DNA of 49,212 nucleotides from an uncultured Bacteroides sp. (GCF_910585845.1 NZ_CAJUHF010000025.1:1-49212); one strand, 5' to 3'. Numbered from the stretch's first letter, positions 1-8,425 are shown. The notes: generated from the letters alone by a model not told the origin. Program-made: numbers and translations.

Positions 1-1
1 G

Positions 2-489
2 GAACTGCTCATCAGTTTCCTCAATGCCCTGCTGCAAGGCGAACAGACGGTGAAGAATGTGACTTACTTGAACACAGAGCATTTAGGCACACAAGAGATA
101 GACCGAAGAGCCGTATTCGACGTCTACTGCGAAGGAGAGAACGGAGAGAAGTTCCTGGTAGAGATGCAGCGAGGAGAACAGCAGTTCTTCAAAGACAGAA
201 GCCTGTTCTACACCACATTTCCCATACGTGAATAAGTTTCAAAAGGAAGAGGATGGGATTATGAACTGAAATCGGTGTATACGGTAGGCATACTCAATAA
301 GCATTCAGAGATTAGTACAGTGTCATGAAAACGACACTGAACAAAGGAAGAGCTGAAGGAAGGGAAGAAGGAAGAGCTGAAGAAAAAGCCATCATTGCCG
401 CCCAAATGAAAGCAGACAACCTGTCGACAGAAGTAATCGCCAAATATACCGGACTATCTCCAAAAGAAATCAGCAAGTTAGAACCATAA
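2..489 (+). pseudogene. Remnant of Rpn-family (PD-(D/E)XK) nuclease/putative transposase
   Basis: The first reading frame enters from upstream and reads to a stop at 235. It contains the conserved block FDVYCEGENGEKFLVEMQ (about residues 40-57 from position 2), which matches the catalytic D-x-E-x-Q-type core of the Rpn/PDDEXK transposase-like family common in Bacteroides. After the stop, another frame resumes with DYELKSVYTVGILN (about 256-300), and a third stretch (325-489) gives the usual charged C-terminus with GRAEGREEGRAEEKA and a helix ending in KLEP. A block of the middle of the family is missing between these pieces. The gene is therefore frameshifted and internally deleted, as well as cut by the window edge. 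These proteins are described as recombination-promoting nucleases; activity here is unlikely. Family assignment rests on motif recognition. Confidence 0.8.
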
Positions 490-536
490 AAGAGTGTTTC
501 AGATAATGAAGAGAAAAGTCTCTAATGGAATCAGAA

Positions 537-617
537 GGAGAGAAGAAGAGAGGAAGAAAGGAAGAAAGGAAGGAAGAAAGAAAGAAAGAAAGAGAAAAAG
601 AAAGAGAAAAAAAGGAT
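537..617. repeat. Purine-only low-complexity tract (GGAAGAAA-type)
   Basis: About 80 bases consist almost entirely of G and A on the + strand, with GGAAGAAA/GAAAGAAA units repeated without strict period. It lies between the Rpn remnant and the palindromes behind the M23 gene. It gives a spurious Phe/Ser-rich ORF on the other strand, which I do not count as a gene. Slippage here could make its length variable. Confidence 0.75.
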
Positions 618-633
618 GTAAAGATACTCAGTA

Positions 634-693
634 AAGTATCTTAAGATACTTGGCCATGTATGTTTACATACTTGGCCAAGTATGTAAACATAC
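634..693. repeat. Nested perfect palindromes downstream of the M23 gene
   Basis: Two palindromes sit side by side. Positions 634-651 form an 18-bp perfect palindrome (AAGTATCTTAAGATACTT). Positions 658-693 form a 36-bp perfect palindrome centred on CTTGGCCAAG. The word TACTTGGCCA occurs at 648-657 and again at 669-678. The location, just past the 3' end of the leftward M23 gene and the rightward Rpn remnant, suits a bidirectional transcription stop, but there is no clear T-run. A protein binding site or mobile-element relic is equally possible. Confidence 0.7.
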
Positions 694-740
694 TCAAAAT
701 ACGAACAAAACCGATAACACCTCTTAAACCGCAACCGGCA

Positions 741-1709
741 TCAATCCAGCACCTTCCCGTGATTTGCCGCAAGCTGTATCATACGATCGTAATCCTCAGC
801 ACTCAAATCCATAAAGTAGTAATTCACCGGATTGACTACCTGACCTTTCACGTGCACTTCATAATGCAGGTGCGGTCCGGTACTCTTGCCGGTACTCCCT
901 ACCCCGCCAATCACTTCTCCGCGCACTACCTTCCTGCCCAACTTCGTTCGGAAATCACGCAAGTGGGCATACCACGTCTGATAGCCAAATCCATGATCGA
1001 TGATGATAATGTTACCGTAACCGGTCTCCCATCCCATTTTGACGACAGTACCATCACCCGTGGCATAAACATCCGTACCCGGATTAGCCGAGAAGTCCAT
1101 GCCGGCATGAAACTTCTGTGTTCCATAAATAGGGTCTATACGGGTGCCGTAACCGGAAGCGGTCTTCTTAAGGTCTTTGTTTGAAATAGGCTGAATGGCA
1201 GGAATGCAACGTAGCATTTCATCATGCCTCTTACACATCTCCACCACATCATCAAAGGAATTGGACTGAATGTATAGTTGCTTATCAAGCAGATCCAATC
1301 TTTGCGTAGTGTTTACCACTAGTTCGGCATTCGCCATATCCATCAGATGCTCGTAACGATTCGTACCGCCATAGCCTGCCTTACGAATAGCAGAAGGAAT
1401 AGGATCTGCCTGGAAAATAACCCGGTAGAGATTATCATCACGCTGCTGAATATCCTGAAGCACTCCAAAGGCTGCATTCAATCGTGCATCAAGCACGTTG
1501 TATTGCGCACGCAACATACTGTTCTCCTTCCGCAACTCCTTTTCCGAAGGCGAACCGAAAACAAACAATAACACAAGAAAACTGCCGGCACCCAATCCCA
1601 TGCCAATAAACAATTGGCGGAGAATACCCATCGCCCGCTGCCGGACAGTGGGATAAATACGGTCGTAGGTCTGCGTCTGCGGATTATAAATATAGTAAAC
1701 TTTGCGCAT
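741..1709 (-). CDS. M23 family peptidoglycan metallo-endopeptidase, membrane-anchored
   Basis: The 322-residue product begins with a short cytoplasmic stretch, then one transmembrane helix at about residues 33-52 (FIGMGLGAGSFLVLLFVFG). A coiled-coil-like segment (about 55-90) follows, and the C-terminal half is a LytM/M23 domain. The zinc motifs are visible: HAGMDFS (H-x3-D, about residue 202) and HLHYEV (H-x-H, about 282), with the GSTGKSTGPHLH loop before the second. Such proteins cut peptide cross-links in peptidoglycan in the periplasm during growth or division. The gene is divergent from alaS, and a -7 box sits about 29 bp upstream of its start. Length and layout are normal for Bacteroides M23 proteins; the exact substrate is unknown. 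Confidence 0.9.
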   Translation of the reverse strand: MRKVYYIYNPQTQTYDRIYPTVRQRAMGILRQLFIGMGLGAGSFLVLLFVFGSPSEKELRKENSMLRAQYNVLDARLNAAFGVLQDIQQRDDNLYRVIFQADPIPSAIRKAGYGGTNRYEHLMDMANAELVVNTTQRLDLLDKQLYIQSNSFDDVVEMCKRHDEMLRCIPAIQPISNKDLKKTASGYGTRIDPIYGTQKFHAGMDFSANPGTDVYATGDGTVVKMGWETGYGNIIIIDHGFGYQTWYAHLRDFRTKLGRKVVRGEVIGGVGSTGKSTGPHLHYEVHVKGQVVNPVNYYFMDLSAEDYDRMIQLAANHGKVLD

Positions 1710-1737
1710 CTTGGAAATATTTCGCTTGTCAATGCCG

Positions 1738-1745
1738 CAAAAGTA
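1738..1745 (-). promoter_or_regulatory. -7 element for the M23 gene
   Basis: The minus strand reads TACTTTTG, an exact match to the Bacteroides -7 consensus TAnnTTTG, about 29 bp upstream of the M23 start codon. I do not find a clear TTTG at the -33 distance, so the call rests on the -7 box and its position. Confidence 0.5.
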
Positions 1746-1757
1746 ATAAAAACACGC

Positions 1758-1765
1758 TATCTTTG
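1758..1765 (+). promoter_or_regulatory. -7 element for alaS
   Basis: TATCTTTG matches the Bacteroides -7 consensus TAnnTTTG. Transcription would start near 1772 and give a leader of about 135 nt before alaS. A matching -33 TTTG at the usual 19-21 bp spacing is not evident. It overlaps the divergent M23 promoter region. Confidence 0.5.
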
Positions 1766-1774
1766 CGCTGTTTT

Positions 1775-1899
1775 TTGAGTTTTTAAGTTTGTCAGTCGAT
1801 TAATTTCTAAGTTCTTTCATAATTTATTTGTCAGAAACGTCTCCTTTAACCTTCTGGCCATAAAACTCAAAATGGACATTAATAAAATTAAAAACTCAA
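1775..1899. repeat. Inverted repeat in the alaS leader
   Basis: TTGAGTTTTTAA at 1775-1786 is repeated in perfect inverted form (TTAAAAACTCAA) at 1888-1899, just before the alaS start. A very similar pair lies in front of the DUF3822 gene (7026-7036 and 7100-7110). The two leaders thus share a short repeat type. It may be a small dispersed element or an RNA structure that hides or exposes the ribosome site. Confidence 0.55.
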
Positions 1900-1906
1900 G
1901 ACATAT

Positions 1907-4525
1907 ATGTTGACTGCAAATGAAATCAGAGACTCTTTCAAGAGTTTCTTCGAGAGCAAAGGACACCAGATCGTACCTTCGGCACCGATGGTAATCAAAG
2001 ATGACCCCACGTTGATGTTCACGAACGCGGGCATGAACCAGTTTAAAGATATTATTTTGGGCAATCATCCGGCTAAGTATAAAAGAGTGGCGGATTCACA
2101 AAAATGCCTTCGTGTAAGCGGAAAACATAACGACTTGGAAGAAGTAGGTCACGACACCTACCATCACACCATGTTCGAGATGTTGGGAAACTGGTCGTTT
2201 GGCGACTATTTCAAGAAAGAAGCCATCTCATGGGCATGGGAATATCTGGTAGATGTGTTGAAGATAGATCCCAAAGACCTCTATGCCACAGTTTTCGAGG
2301 GCAATGCAAAAGAAGGATTGGAACGCGACAACGAAGCGGCTACTTATTGGGAACAGTTCCTTCCGAAAGACCATATCCTCAACGGAAACAAGCATGATAA
2401 TTTCTGGGAAATGGGTGATACCGGTCCCTGCGGTCCATGTTCGGAGATACATATCGACTCGCGTCCGGAAGAAGAGAAGGCTAAAATTCCCGGAGCACAG
2501 TTGGTGAACAAAGACCACCCGCAAGTGATCGAGATCTGGAACCTCGTGTTCATGCAGTTCAACCGCAAAGCTGACGGAAGCCTGGAAGGTCTGCCCGCCA
2601 AGGTGATAGATACCGGTATGGGATTCGAACGCTTGGTACGTACGCTGCAAGGAAAGACCTCCAACTACGATACAGATGTATTCCAACCCATATTGAAAGC
2701 TATCGGCAATATGGCAAATACCACCTACGGAAACAATGAGCAACAGGACATCGCCATGCGTGTAATTGCCGACCACATCCGCACGATTGCTTTCTCCATC
2801 ACAGACGGACAGTTGCCGTCGAACGCCAAGGCAGGATACGTTATCCGTCGTATTCTTCGCCGTGCCGTCCGCTACGGTTACACATTCCTCGGACAGAGAC
2901 AGGCATTTATGTATAAGCTGCTCCCCGTGCTTATCGAGAACATGGGTGAGGCATATCCGGAACTGAATGCACAGAAAGAACTGATCAGCAAGGTTATCAA
3001 AGAAGAAGAAGATTCGTTCCTACGTACACTGGAGACGGGTATCCGATTGCTGGATAAGACTATGGAGGATGCCAAGGCTGCCGGAAAAACAGAAATCAGC
3101 GGCAAGGATGCCTTTACTTTATATGACACATTCGGTTTCCCGCTCGACTTGACCGAACTGATTCTCCGCGAAAACGGAATGACTGCCGACATCAAAGAGT
3201 TCGACGCCGAAATGCAACAGCAGAAACAGCGTGCCCGCAATGCCGCTGCGGTAGAGACCGGCGACTGGATCACACTGAGAGAAGGTACAACAGAATTCGT
3301 CGGCTATGATTATACGGAATATGAAACAAGCGTTCTCCGTTACCGCCAGGTGAAGCAGAAGAACCAGACCTTGTATCAGATTGTGCTGGACAAGACCCCG
3401 TTCTATGCCGAAAGTGGTGGTCAGGTAGGCGATACGGGTGTATTGGTCAACGAATTTGAAACCATTGAAGTGGTCGATACCAAGAAGGAGAACAACCTGC
3501 CTATCCACATCACCAAGAAACTGCCCGAACACATCGAAGCCCCGATGATGGCATGCGTGGATACCGACAAACGTGCCGCCTGTGCAGCCAACCACTCAGC
3601 TACCCACTTGCTGGATGCCGCATTGCGCGAAGTATTGGGTGAGCATGTAGAGCAGAAAGGTTCTTTGGTGACGCCCGATTCGCTGCGCTTCGACTTCTCC
3701 CACTTCCAGAAAGTGACGGACGAGGAGATCCGCAAGGTAGAACACATCGTAAATGCAAAGATCCGCGCCAACATTCCTCTGCAGGAATACCGCAACATCC
3801 CCATCGAAGAGGCCAAAGAGCTGGGTGCCATTGCCTTGTTCGGTGAGAAATATGGAGACCATGTACGTGTCATCCAGTTCGGGTCTTCCATCGAGTTCTG
3901 TGGAGGTACGCACGTGGCTGCTACCGGAAACATCGGTATGGTGAAGATCATCTCCGAAAGCTCGGTTGCTGCCGGTGTGCGTCGTATCGAGGCATATACA
4001 GGTGCACGCGTAGAGCAGATGCTGGATACTTTCCAAGATACCGTACGCGATTTGAAGGCCCTCTTCAACAATGCCCCCGACCTTTCCGGTGCCATCCGTA
4101 AGTACATCGAAGAGAACGCCGGACTGAAGAAGCAAGTGGAAGACTTCATGAAAGAGAAGGAGGCGCAACTGAAAGAACGCCTGCTGAGGGAGATGAAGGA
4201 AGTGAACGGAACGAAAGTGATCAAGATCTGCGCTCCGATACCTGCCGAAAATATCAAGAACATCGCCTTCCAGTTGCGTGGAGAAATCACGGAGAACTTG
4301 TGTTTTGTGGCGGGAACCGTGAATGAAGGCAAGCCGATGCTGACCGTTATGCTGAGCGACAACTTGGTAGCAGGCGGACTGAAAGCCGGTAACCTGGTGA
4401 AAGAAGCTGCCAAGCTGATACAAGGCGGTGGCGGCGGACAGCCTCACTTTGCAACAGCCGGTGGAAAGAATGTCGACGGACTGAATGCCGCAGTAGAGAA
4501 AGTGCTGGAACTCGCAGGCATCTGA
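1907..4525 (+). CDS. alaS: Alanine--tRNA ligase
   Basis: The 872-residue product has normal length and domain order for bacterial AlaRS. The N-terminal class II catalytic core carries the motif 1 region (TNAGMNQFKD) and GDTGPCGPCSEIH near residues 170-182. The central editing domain has HSATHLLDAALR (zinc/editing HxxxH, about 564-575) and CGGTHVAATGNIG (about 665-677). The C-terminal C-Ala domain is glycine-rich (GGGGGQPHFATAGG). It charges tRNA-Ala with alanine using ATP in the cytoplasm, and edits mischarged serine or glycine. The start ATG lies 7 bp after the inverted repeat that ends at 1899. It is transcribed alone, divergent from the M23 gene and closed by a strong terminator. Confidence 0.98.
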   Translation: MLTANEIRDSFKSFFESKGHQIVPSAPMVIKDDPTLMFTNAGMNQFKDIILGNHPAKYKRVADSQKCLRVSGKHNDLEEVGHDTYHHTMFEMLGNWSFGDYFKKEAISWAWEYLVDVLKIDPKDLYATVFEGNAKEGLERDNEAATYWEQFLPKDHILNGNKHDNFWEMGDTGPCGPCSEIHIDSRPEEEKAKIPGAQLVNKDHPQVIEIWNLVFMQFNRKADGSLEGLPAKVIDTGMGFERLVRTLQGKTSNYDTDVFQPILKAIGNMANTTYGNNEQQDIAMRVIADHIRTIAFSITDGQLPSNAKAGYVIRRILRRAVRYGYTFLGQRQAFMYKLLPVLIENMGEAYPELNAQKELISKVIKEEEDSFLRTLETGIRLLDKTMEDAKAAGKTEISGKDAFTLYDTFGFPLDLTELILRENGMTADIKEFDAEMQQQKQRARNAAAVETGDWITLREGTTEFVGYDYTEYETSVLRYRQVKQKNQTLYQIVLDKTPFYAESGGQVGDTGVLVNEFETIEVVDTKKENNLPIHITKKLPEHIEAPMMACVDTDKRAACAANHSATHLLDAALREVLGEHVEQKGSLVTPDSLRFDFSHFQKVTDEEIRKVEHIVNAKIRANIPLQEYRNIPIEEAKELGAIALFGEKYGDHVRVIQFGSSIEFCGGTHVAATGNIGMVKIISESSVAAGVRRIEAYTGARVEQMLDTFQDTVRDLKALFNNAPDLSGAIRKYIEENAGLKKQVEDFMKEKEAQLKERLLREMKEVNGTKVIKICAPIPAENIKNIAFQLRGEITENLCFVAGTVNEGKPMLTVMLSDNLVAGGLKAGNLVKEAAKLIQGGGGGQPHFATAGGKNVDGLNAAVEKVLELAGI

Positions 4526-4557
4526 TCTGACTGTTCCGGTTTATCCATAAATTAGAG

Positions 4558-4625
4558 ACTCCGCTTCGGAAGGAACATAATTCACTATAGAATGATGACG
4601 GCTCCTTCGGAAGCGGAGTTTTTCT
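4558..4625 (+). terminator. Rho-independent terminator after alaS
   Basis: A perfect 17-bp stem (4558-4574 with 4603-4619, containing ACTCCGCTTCGGAAGGA) encloses a 28-nt loop and is followed at once by a run of five or more T. It closes the alaS transcript. Confidence 0.9.
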
Positions 4626-4636
4626 TATTTCAACTA

Positions 4637-4800
4637 AGAGCCTGTTTAAATTTTGTTCAGCCTTCTTTTGAGAGTTCTTTTTGAGGATGTTTTTCTGTTT
4701 TTATGAGGAGCATAGCGGGCTATGTGACGAATAAAAAGAGGAAAACAGACCGAAAAGAAGCTGAATAAAAAACTTTTTGAAGAAAATTTAAACAGGCTCT
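4637..4800. repeat. MITE-like 164-bp imperfect palindrome
   Basis: The element starts with AGAGCCTGTTTAAATTTT and ends with its exact inverse, an 18-bp terminal inverted repeat. The interior is also roughly self-complementary, with a central hairpin CATAGC-GGG-CTATG (about 4710-4724). It has no coding capacity. A degraded copy of the right end occurs at 31920-31986, upstream of the integrase, so it is dispersed in this genome. It sits 10 bp from the stop of the helicase gene. I infer a non-autonomous mobile element; I see no clear target-site duplication. Confidence 0.7.
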
Positions 4801-4809
4801 AAGAAGGCG

Positions 4810-6228
4810 TCATTCGATTTGCTCTTTCGGATAGTTCACCAGATAGAGCGTCCCTGTAGCACGCGTAAAGGCAGTATACAGCCAACGGAAGTAGTCCGGC
4901 GTCAAATACTCATCTGACATGTATCCTTGGTCGAGAAACACATTCTTCCACTGTCCGCCCTGCGCTTTGTGGCAAGTAATGGCGTATGCGTATTTCACCT
5001 GCAAGGCATTGTAGTGCGGATCGGCTTTCATCTTTTTCATCCGTTCGCGCTTCGTAGATATATCGGCGTAATCTTCGAACACGGCATAAAACAAACGGTC
5101 ATTGTCCGCCTTAGGCAAGGCAGGCGCATCCGTATGCAGAGTGTCCAGCAATAAATTAACCTCCAATTCCAAATCCCCATAGTCAGGAAAAACAAGCAGG
5201 ACTTCGGCAAAGCGGAACCCGTACAGCTCGCGCGTCCGACGCATCCGACGAAGAACGGCTATCTCACCATTGGCAATGAAATCCATCTCCTTGCATTTCT
5301 CCGTCCAATAATAGTTATTCTTCGCCACCATCAGCAGGTCGCCCGTGTTCAACTCGTCTTCCCGCCAAAGGATTTGCGCGCGTATACCATTATTATATAT
5401 ATTCGCCCGCTTGTTCGAACGGCAGATTACAATCGTTTCATCCATCCCGTCGCGGTCGTAGCAGGTACTCAGCGTATCAATCAGTTCTTCGCCCGGCACC
5501 ACTTTGATATCGGCAAATCCCGACACCTTTATCTTGGGCAGGCTCCCGCAAGCCTCCTCCATTATGAGCTGGCGCAATCGGGTAGCATTCCACAGGATAC
5601 CCGAATCCTGCACCTGACGTACCACTTGTGTCAGGTTCGCCTCCATCACATCCAGCCCATACCCTTTCAATGCCTCAGCAAAGAGCGCAGGACTCAGCTC
5701 CTCACCCACCGGAGGAAGCTGCGCGGTATCGCCCAACAGTAACAGACGGCAACCGGTGCCGGAATAGACGAACTGTATCAAGTCATCCAGCAAACGTCCC
5801 GTTCCGAAGACAGAGACGGACAAACCCTCGTTCGAAATCATCGAAGCCTCATCTACTATATATAAGGTATGTGCAGTCAGATTATCATTCACCGAAAAGT
5901 TATCCATCTCATTGGAAAAAGCCTGCTGCCGATAGATCTTCTTGTGAATAGTAAAAGCCGGATGTCCGGCATAAGCCGAAAAGACTTTTGCCGCCCGCCC
6001 CGTGGGAGCCAGCAGTACCGACTTCTGTTGCAACTTGTCCAACGCACGCACCAACGCCCCCACCAATGATGTCTTTCCTGTACCGGCATACCCCCGCAGC
6101 ACAAAAACCGCATCATTATGGGGAGACAACAAAAAAGCCGCCAACGATTTTAGTGCCATTTCTTGTTCAAAAGTTGGTTCATAAGGAAAAATTTCCTTAA
6201 TTTGCGTTTCTAAATAGTTATTTATCAT
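4810..6228 (-). CDS. ATP-dependent RecD/Pif1-like DNA helicase
   Basis: The 472-residue superfamily 1B helicase has its motifs in order. Walker A GYAGTGKTSLVGA is near residues 45-57, Walker B YIVDEASMIS near 123-132, and motif III LLLGDTAQLPPVGE near 159-172. The C-terminal UvrD-like motifs TCHKAQGGQWKNVF (about 422-435) and YTAFTRAT (about 451-458) complete the fold. Such proteins unwind DNA 5' to 3' and act in repair or replication-fork processing. It is shorter than RecD2 and lacks the long N-terminal region. It is encoded divergently from the pilin-like gene. The MITE-like element lies immediately downstream. The partner and exact role are not known. Confidence 0.88.
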   Translation of the reverse strand: MINNYLETQIKEIFPYEPTFEQEMALKSLAAFLLSPHNDAVFVLRGYAGTGKTSLVGALVRALDKLQQKSVLLAPTGRAAKVFSAYAGHPAFTIHKKIYRQQAFSNEMDNFSVNDNLTAHTLYIVDEASMISNEGLSVSVFGTGRLLDDLIQFVYSGTGCRLLLLGDTAQLPPVGEELSPALFAEALKGYGLDVMEANLTQVVRQVQDSGILWNATRLRQLIMEEACGSLPKIKVSGFADIKVVPGEELIDTLSTCYDRDGMDETIVICRSNKRANIYNNGIRAQILWREDELNTGDLLMVAKNNYYWTEKCKEMDFIANGEIAVLRRMRRTRELYGFRFAEVLLVFPDYGDLELEVNLLLDTLHTDAPALPKADNDRLFYAVFEDYADISTKRERMKKMKADPHYNALQVKYAYAITCHKAQGGQWKNVFLDQGYMSDEYLTPDYFRWLYTAFTRATGTLYLVNYPKEQIE

Positions 6229-6280
6229 TTTTGTAATAGAAAAAAGTTACAGGAACTATCGCCATTAGAATTATTTATTT

Positions 6281-6288
6281 TATTTTTG
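6281..6288 (+). promoter_or_regulatory. -7 element for the pilin-like gene
   Basis: TATTTTTG followed by CG fits the Bacteroides TAnnTTTG box, 37 bp before the start codon at 6325. The -33 half is not convincing. Confidence 0.4.
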
Positions 6289-6324
6289 CGGTACGAATAT
6301 AACAACTAAAAAAAACATATTATC

Positions 6325-7011
6325 ATGAAAACAGTATTTAACATCGTTTTAGGCTTATGTGCAGTGGTACTGGTTTACATCTGCTATGCCAGCATTATGG
6401 GTCCTATTAATTTTGAGAAGGCTAGAAAGCACAGAGAAAAGGCAGTCATTGCCCGTTTGATGGACATCCGTAAAGCTCAACAGGAGTATCGTAACCTGAA
6501 CCACCAGCAGTATACGGCAAGTTTTGACACCTTGATTAATTTCGTTAAGAACCAGAAACTGCCTTTCATTTACAAAGAAGGTGAACTGGACGATAAGCAG
6601 TTGGAAGACGGAATGACCGAAAAGAAAGCTATCGCCATCATCAACAAAGCAAAGAAAACAGGTAAATACGACGAAGTTAAAAAAGCCGGTTTGGAGAACT
6701 TCAAGCGTGATACGCTGTGGGTTGCCGTACTGGATACTATCTTCCCCAAAGGATTTAATCCTGATTCTATGAGATACGTGCCTTATGGCAATGGCGCACA
6801 GTTTGAAATGGCTATCAAGAACGATACCGCAAAATCCGGTGCTCCTTTCTGCCTGCTCGAGGTTAAGACTCCGTATGAAACTTACCTGAACGGTCTGGAC
6901 GTACAGGAAATTGCCAACATGAAAGACGTGCAAACCAAATTGGGTAAATACTGCGGTCTGATGATCGGTAGCTTGGAAACAGCTAACAACAACGCAGGTA
7001 ACTGGGAATAA
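6325..7011 (+). CDS. Membrane-anchored protein with a pilin-like N-terminus
   Basis: The 228-residue product starts with a long hydrophobic helix (about residues 5-27). A basic/amphipathic helix follows with AVIARLMDIRKAQQEYRNLN (about 39-58) and then QYTASFDTLINFV. This resembles the stalk of type II/IV pseudopilins, where a hydrophobic helix runs into an A-x-x-D-I-x-x-A-x-x-x-Y pattern and a 'YxxSxDxL' turn. The rest is a soluble domain with no family I can name. No prepilin peptidase cleavage site is obvious, and helix plus anchor alone can mislead. The gene precedes DUF3822 by about 100 bp in the same direction. Probably a conserved Bacteroidetes protein; function unknown. Confidence 0.7.
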   Translation: MKTVFNIVLGLCAVVLVYICYASIMGPINFEKARKHREKAVIARLMDIRKAQQEYRNLNHQQYTASFDTLINFVKNQKLPFIYKEGELDDKQLEDGMTEKKAIAIINKAKKTGKYDEVKKAGLENFKRDTLWVAVLDTIFPKGFNPDSMRYVPYGNGAQFEMAIKNDTAKSGAPFCLLEVKTPYETYLNGLDVQEIANMKDVQTKLGKYCGLMIGSLETANNNAGNWE

Positions 7012-7025
7012 TTCTAAGTTTATAA

Positions 7026-7110
7026 GTTTTTGAGTTTTTAAGTTCATTCGTTTCGCGAGAGTTCAAGAAAAAGCAAACTTAAAGGCTCACGGACTTTAGA
7101 ACTCAAAAAC
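7026..7110. repeat. Inverted repeat in the DUF3822 leader
   Basis: GTTTTTGAGTT at 7026-7036 is matched by AACTCAAAAAC at 7100-7110, ending 2 bp before the DUF3822 start codon. The sequence TTGAGTTTTTAAGTT is almost the same as that in the alaS leader near 1775. Confidence 0.5.
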
Positions 7111-7112
7111 AC

Positions 7113-7886
7113 ATGGACTTTAGTAAATCAGAACAATATACGTTATCCATCCGCCTCAGCGCGGATGGATTTTCTTTTTCTGTGTTCAATCCATTGGTTG
7201 AAGGAGAATTTTACTTCTTCGACCGGCAAGTGGAAGAGACCCTCTCCCTCACTGCCAACCTGAAGCAGACTTTCCGTGAAATAGAATGGTTGAACTATTC
7301 TTACCGACGCGTAAACGTACTCATAGCAGGCAAGCGCTTCACCCTCGTACCTCTTGAATTTTTCGAAGACGAACAAACGGAACTGCTGTTTTACCACAAC
7401 CACTCCAAGCGGGAAAACGAAACAGTGCAATACAACATTTTGCGCAGAAACAATGTCGTCGTACTGTTCAGTATGGACAAAAGCGCCCGTACCTTCTTAT
7501 GCGAGCAGTACCCCGATGTAAGATTCTACTCGCAGGCAAGCCCATTCATTGAATCCTTCTCCGGCAAAAGCCGCTTAGGCAACAACCGGAAAATGTACGT
7601 ACACCTGCGGAAAGATGCCGCCGACTTATACTGCTACGACCGCGGCCGCCTGCTGTTTGCCAACTCTTTCGAATGCAGACATACGGCAGACCGCGTCTAT
7701 TATCTGTTGTATATCTGGAAGCAGCTCGGCTTGGAGCAGGAGCGCGACGAGCTGCATCTCACGGGCGACTTGTCCGACAAAGAAGCCCTACTCAGCGAAC
7801 TGCAAAAATTCATCCGGCAGGTATTCATCATGCCCCCTGCCACTCATACGAACCTCGACTTACAAGCCATCATAACATGCGAGTAA
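7113..7886 (+). CDS. DUF3822 family protein (actin-like fold suspected)
   Basis: The 257-residue cytoplasmic protein has no signal peptide. It begins with LSIRLSADGFSFSVFNP, typical of DUF3822, and a second similar strand pair appears near residues 165-185 (MYVHLRKDAADLYCYDRG). Two such phosphate-1/2-like hairpins are what one expects from the actin/PilM (ASKHA) fold, but I cannot see clear nucleotide-binding residues, so catalytic activity is doubtful. Its 3' end overlaps the start of rsmD by 10 bp, so the two are co-translated. The DUF3822-rsmD pair is common in Bacteroidetes. Function unknown. Confidence 0.8.
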   Translation: MDFSKSEQYTLSIRLSADGFSFSVFNPLVEGEFYFFDRQVEETLSLTANLKQTFREIEWLNYSYRRVNVLIAGKRFTLVPLEFFEDEQTELLFYHNHSKRENETVQYNILRRNNVVVLFSMDKSARTFLCEQYPDVRFYSQASPFIESFSGKSRLGNNRKMYVHLRKDAADLYCYDRGRLLFANSFECRHTADRVYYLLYIWKQLGLEQERDELHLTGDLSDKEALLSELQKFIRQVFIMPPATHTNLDLQAIITCE

Positions 7887-8425
7887 TCAGCGGAATATAT
7901 AAAAGAAGAAGATTCGACGTGCCGCGCACATTCAAGGCACGCCCTACAACAGATTTTGCCAAAGAAAATCTGTTCAATGTACTTTCCAACTATCTGGATT
8001 TTGAAGACGGTGTATCCGCCCTCGACCTCTTTGCAGGAACGGGAAGCATCAGCATCGAGTTAGTGTCACGCGGTTGCGACCGGGTAATCAGCATCGAGAA
8101 AGACCGCGACCACCACGCTTTCATCTGCAAAATAATGCAGGAAGTGAAAACCGACAAATGCCTTCCTATCCGTGGTGATGTATTCAAGTACATCAAGGGA
8201 GGACGCGAACAGTTCGACTTCATATTTGCCGATCCGCCTTACGAACTGGAAGGCCTGGAGACTATTCCCGACCTCATATTCGAGAACCACTTACTGAAAG
8301 AGGACGGGCTGTTCGTACTGGAGCACGGCAAGAAGAACAACTTCGAAGCGCACCCCAACTTTGTGGAAAGACGGGTGTACGGCAGTGTGAATTTCTCCTT
8401 TTTCAAATGGGAAATGGAAGAATGA
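7877..8425 (+). CDS. rsmD: 16S rRNA (guanine(966)-N(2))-methyltransferase
   Basis: The 182-residue protein begins MRVISGIYKRRR, typical of RsmD. It has the SAM-binding motif I LDLFAGTGSISIE (about residues 46-58) and the catalytic N6/N2-methylase motif FADPPYE (about 117-123). It methylates G966 of 16S rRNA during 30S assembly. I choose the ATG at 7877 because it gives the canonical N-terminus; a longer frame beginning at 7673 runs inside the DUF3822 gene and is not credible. The start overlaps the end of the DUF3822 gene by 10 bp, indicating translational coupling. Confidence 0.93.
   Translation: MRVISGIYKRRRFDVPRTFKARPTTDFAKENLFNVLSNYLDFEDGVSALDLFAGTGSISIELVSRGCDRVISIEKDRDHHAFICKIMQEVKTDKCLPIRGDVFKYIKGGREQFDFIFADPPYELEGLETIPDLIFENHLLKEDGLFVLEHGKKNNFEAHPNFVERRVYGSVNFSFFKWEMEE

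Noticed and set aside
531..734. Phe/Ser-rich ORF on the minus strand
   Set aside because: It is a translation of the purine tract.
3421..4447. Long minus-strand ORFs opposite alaS
   Set aside because: They are shadows of a high-GC third-position gene, without start signals or domains.
7673..8425. Longer start for rsmD
   Set aside because: The extra 68 codons are the DUF3822 gene read in another frame; the canonical RsmD N-terminus begins at 7877.
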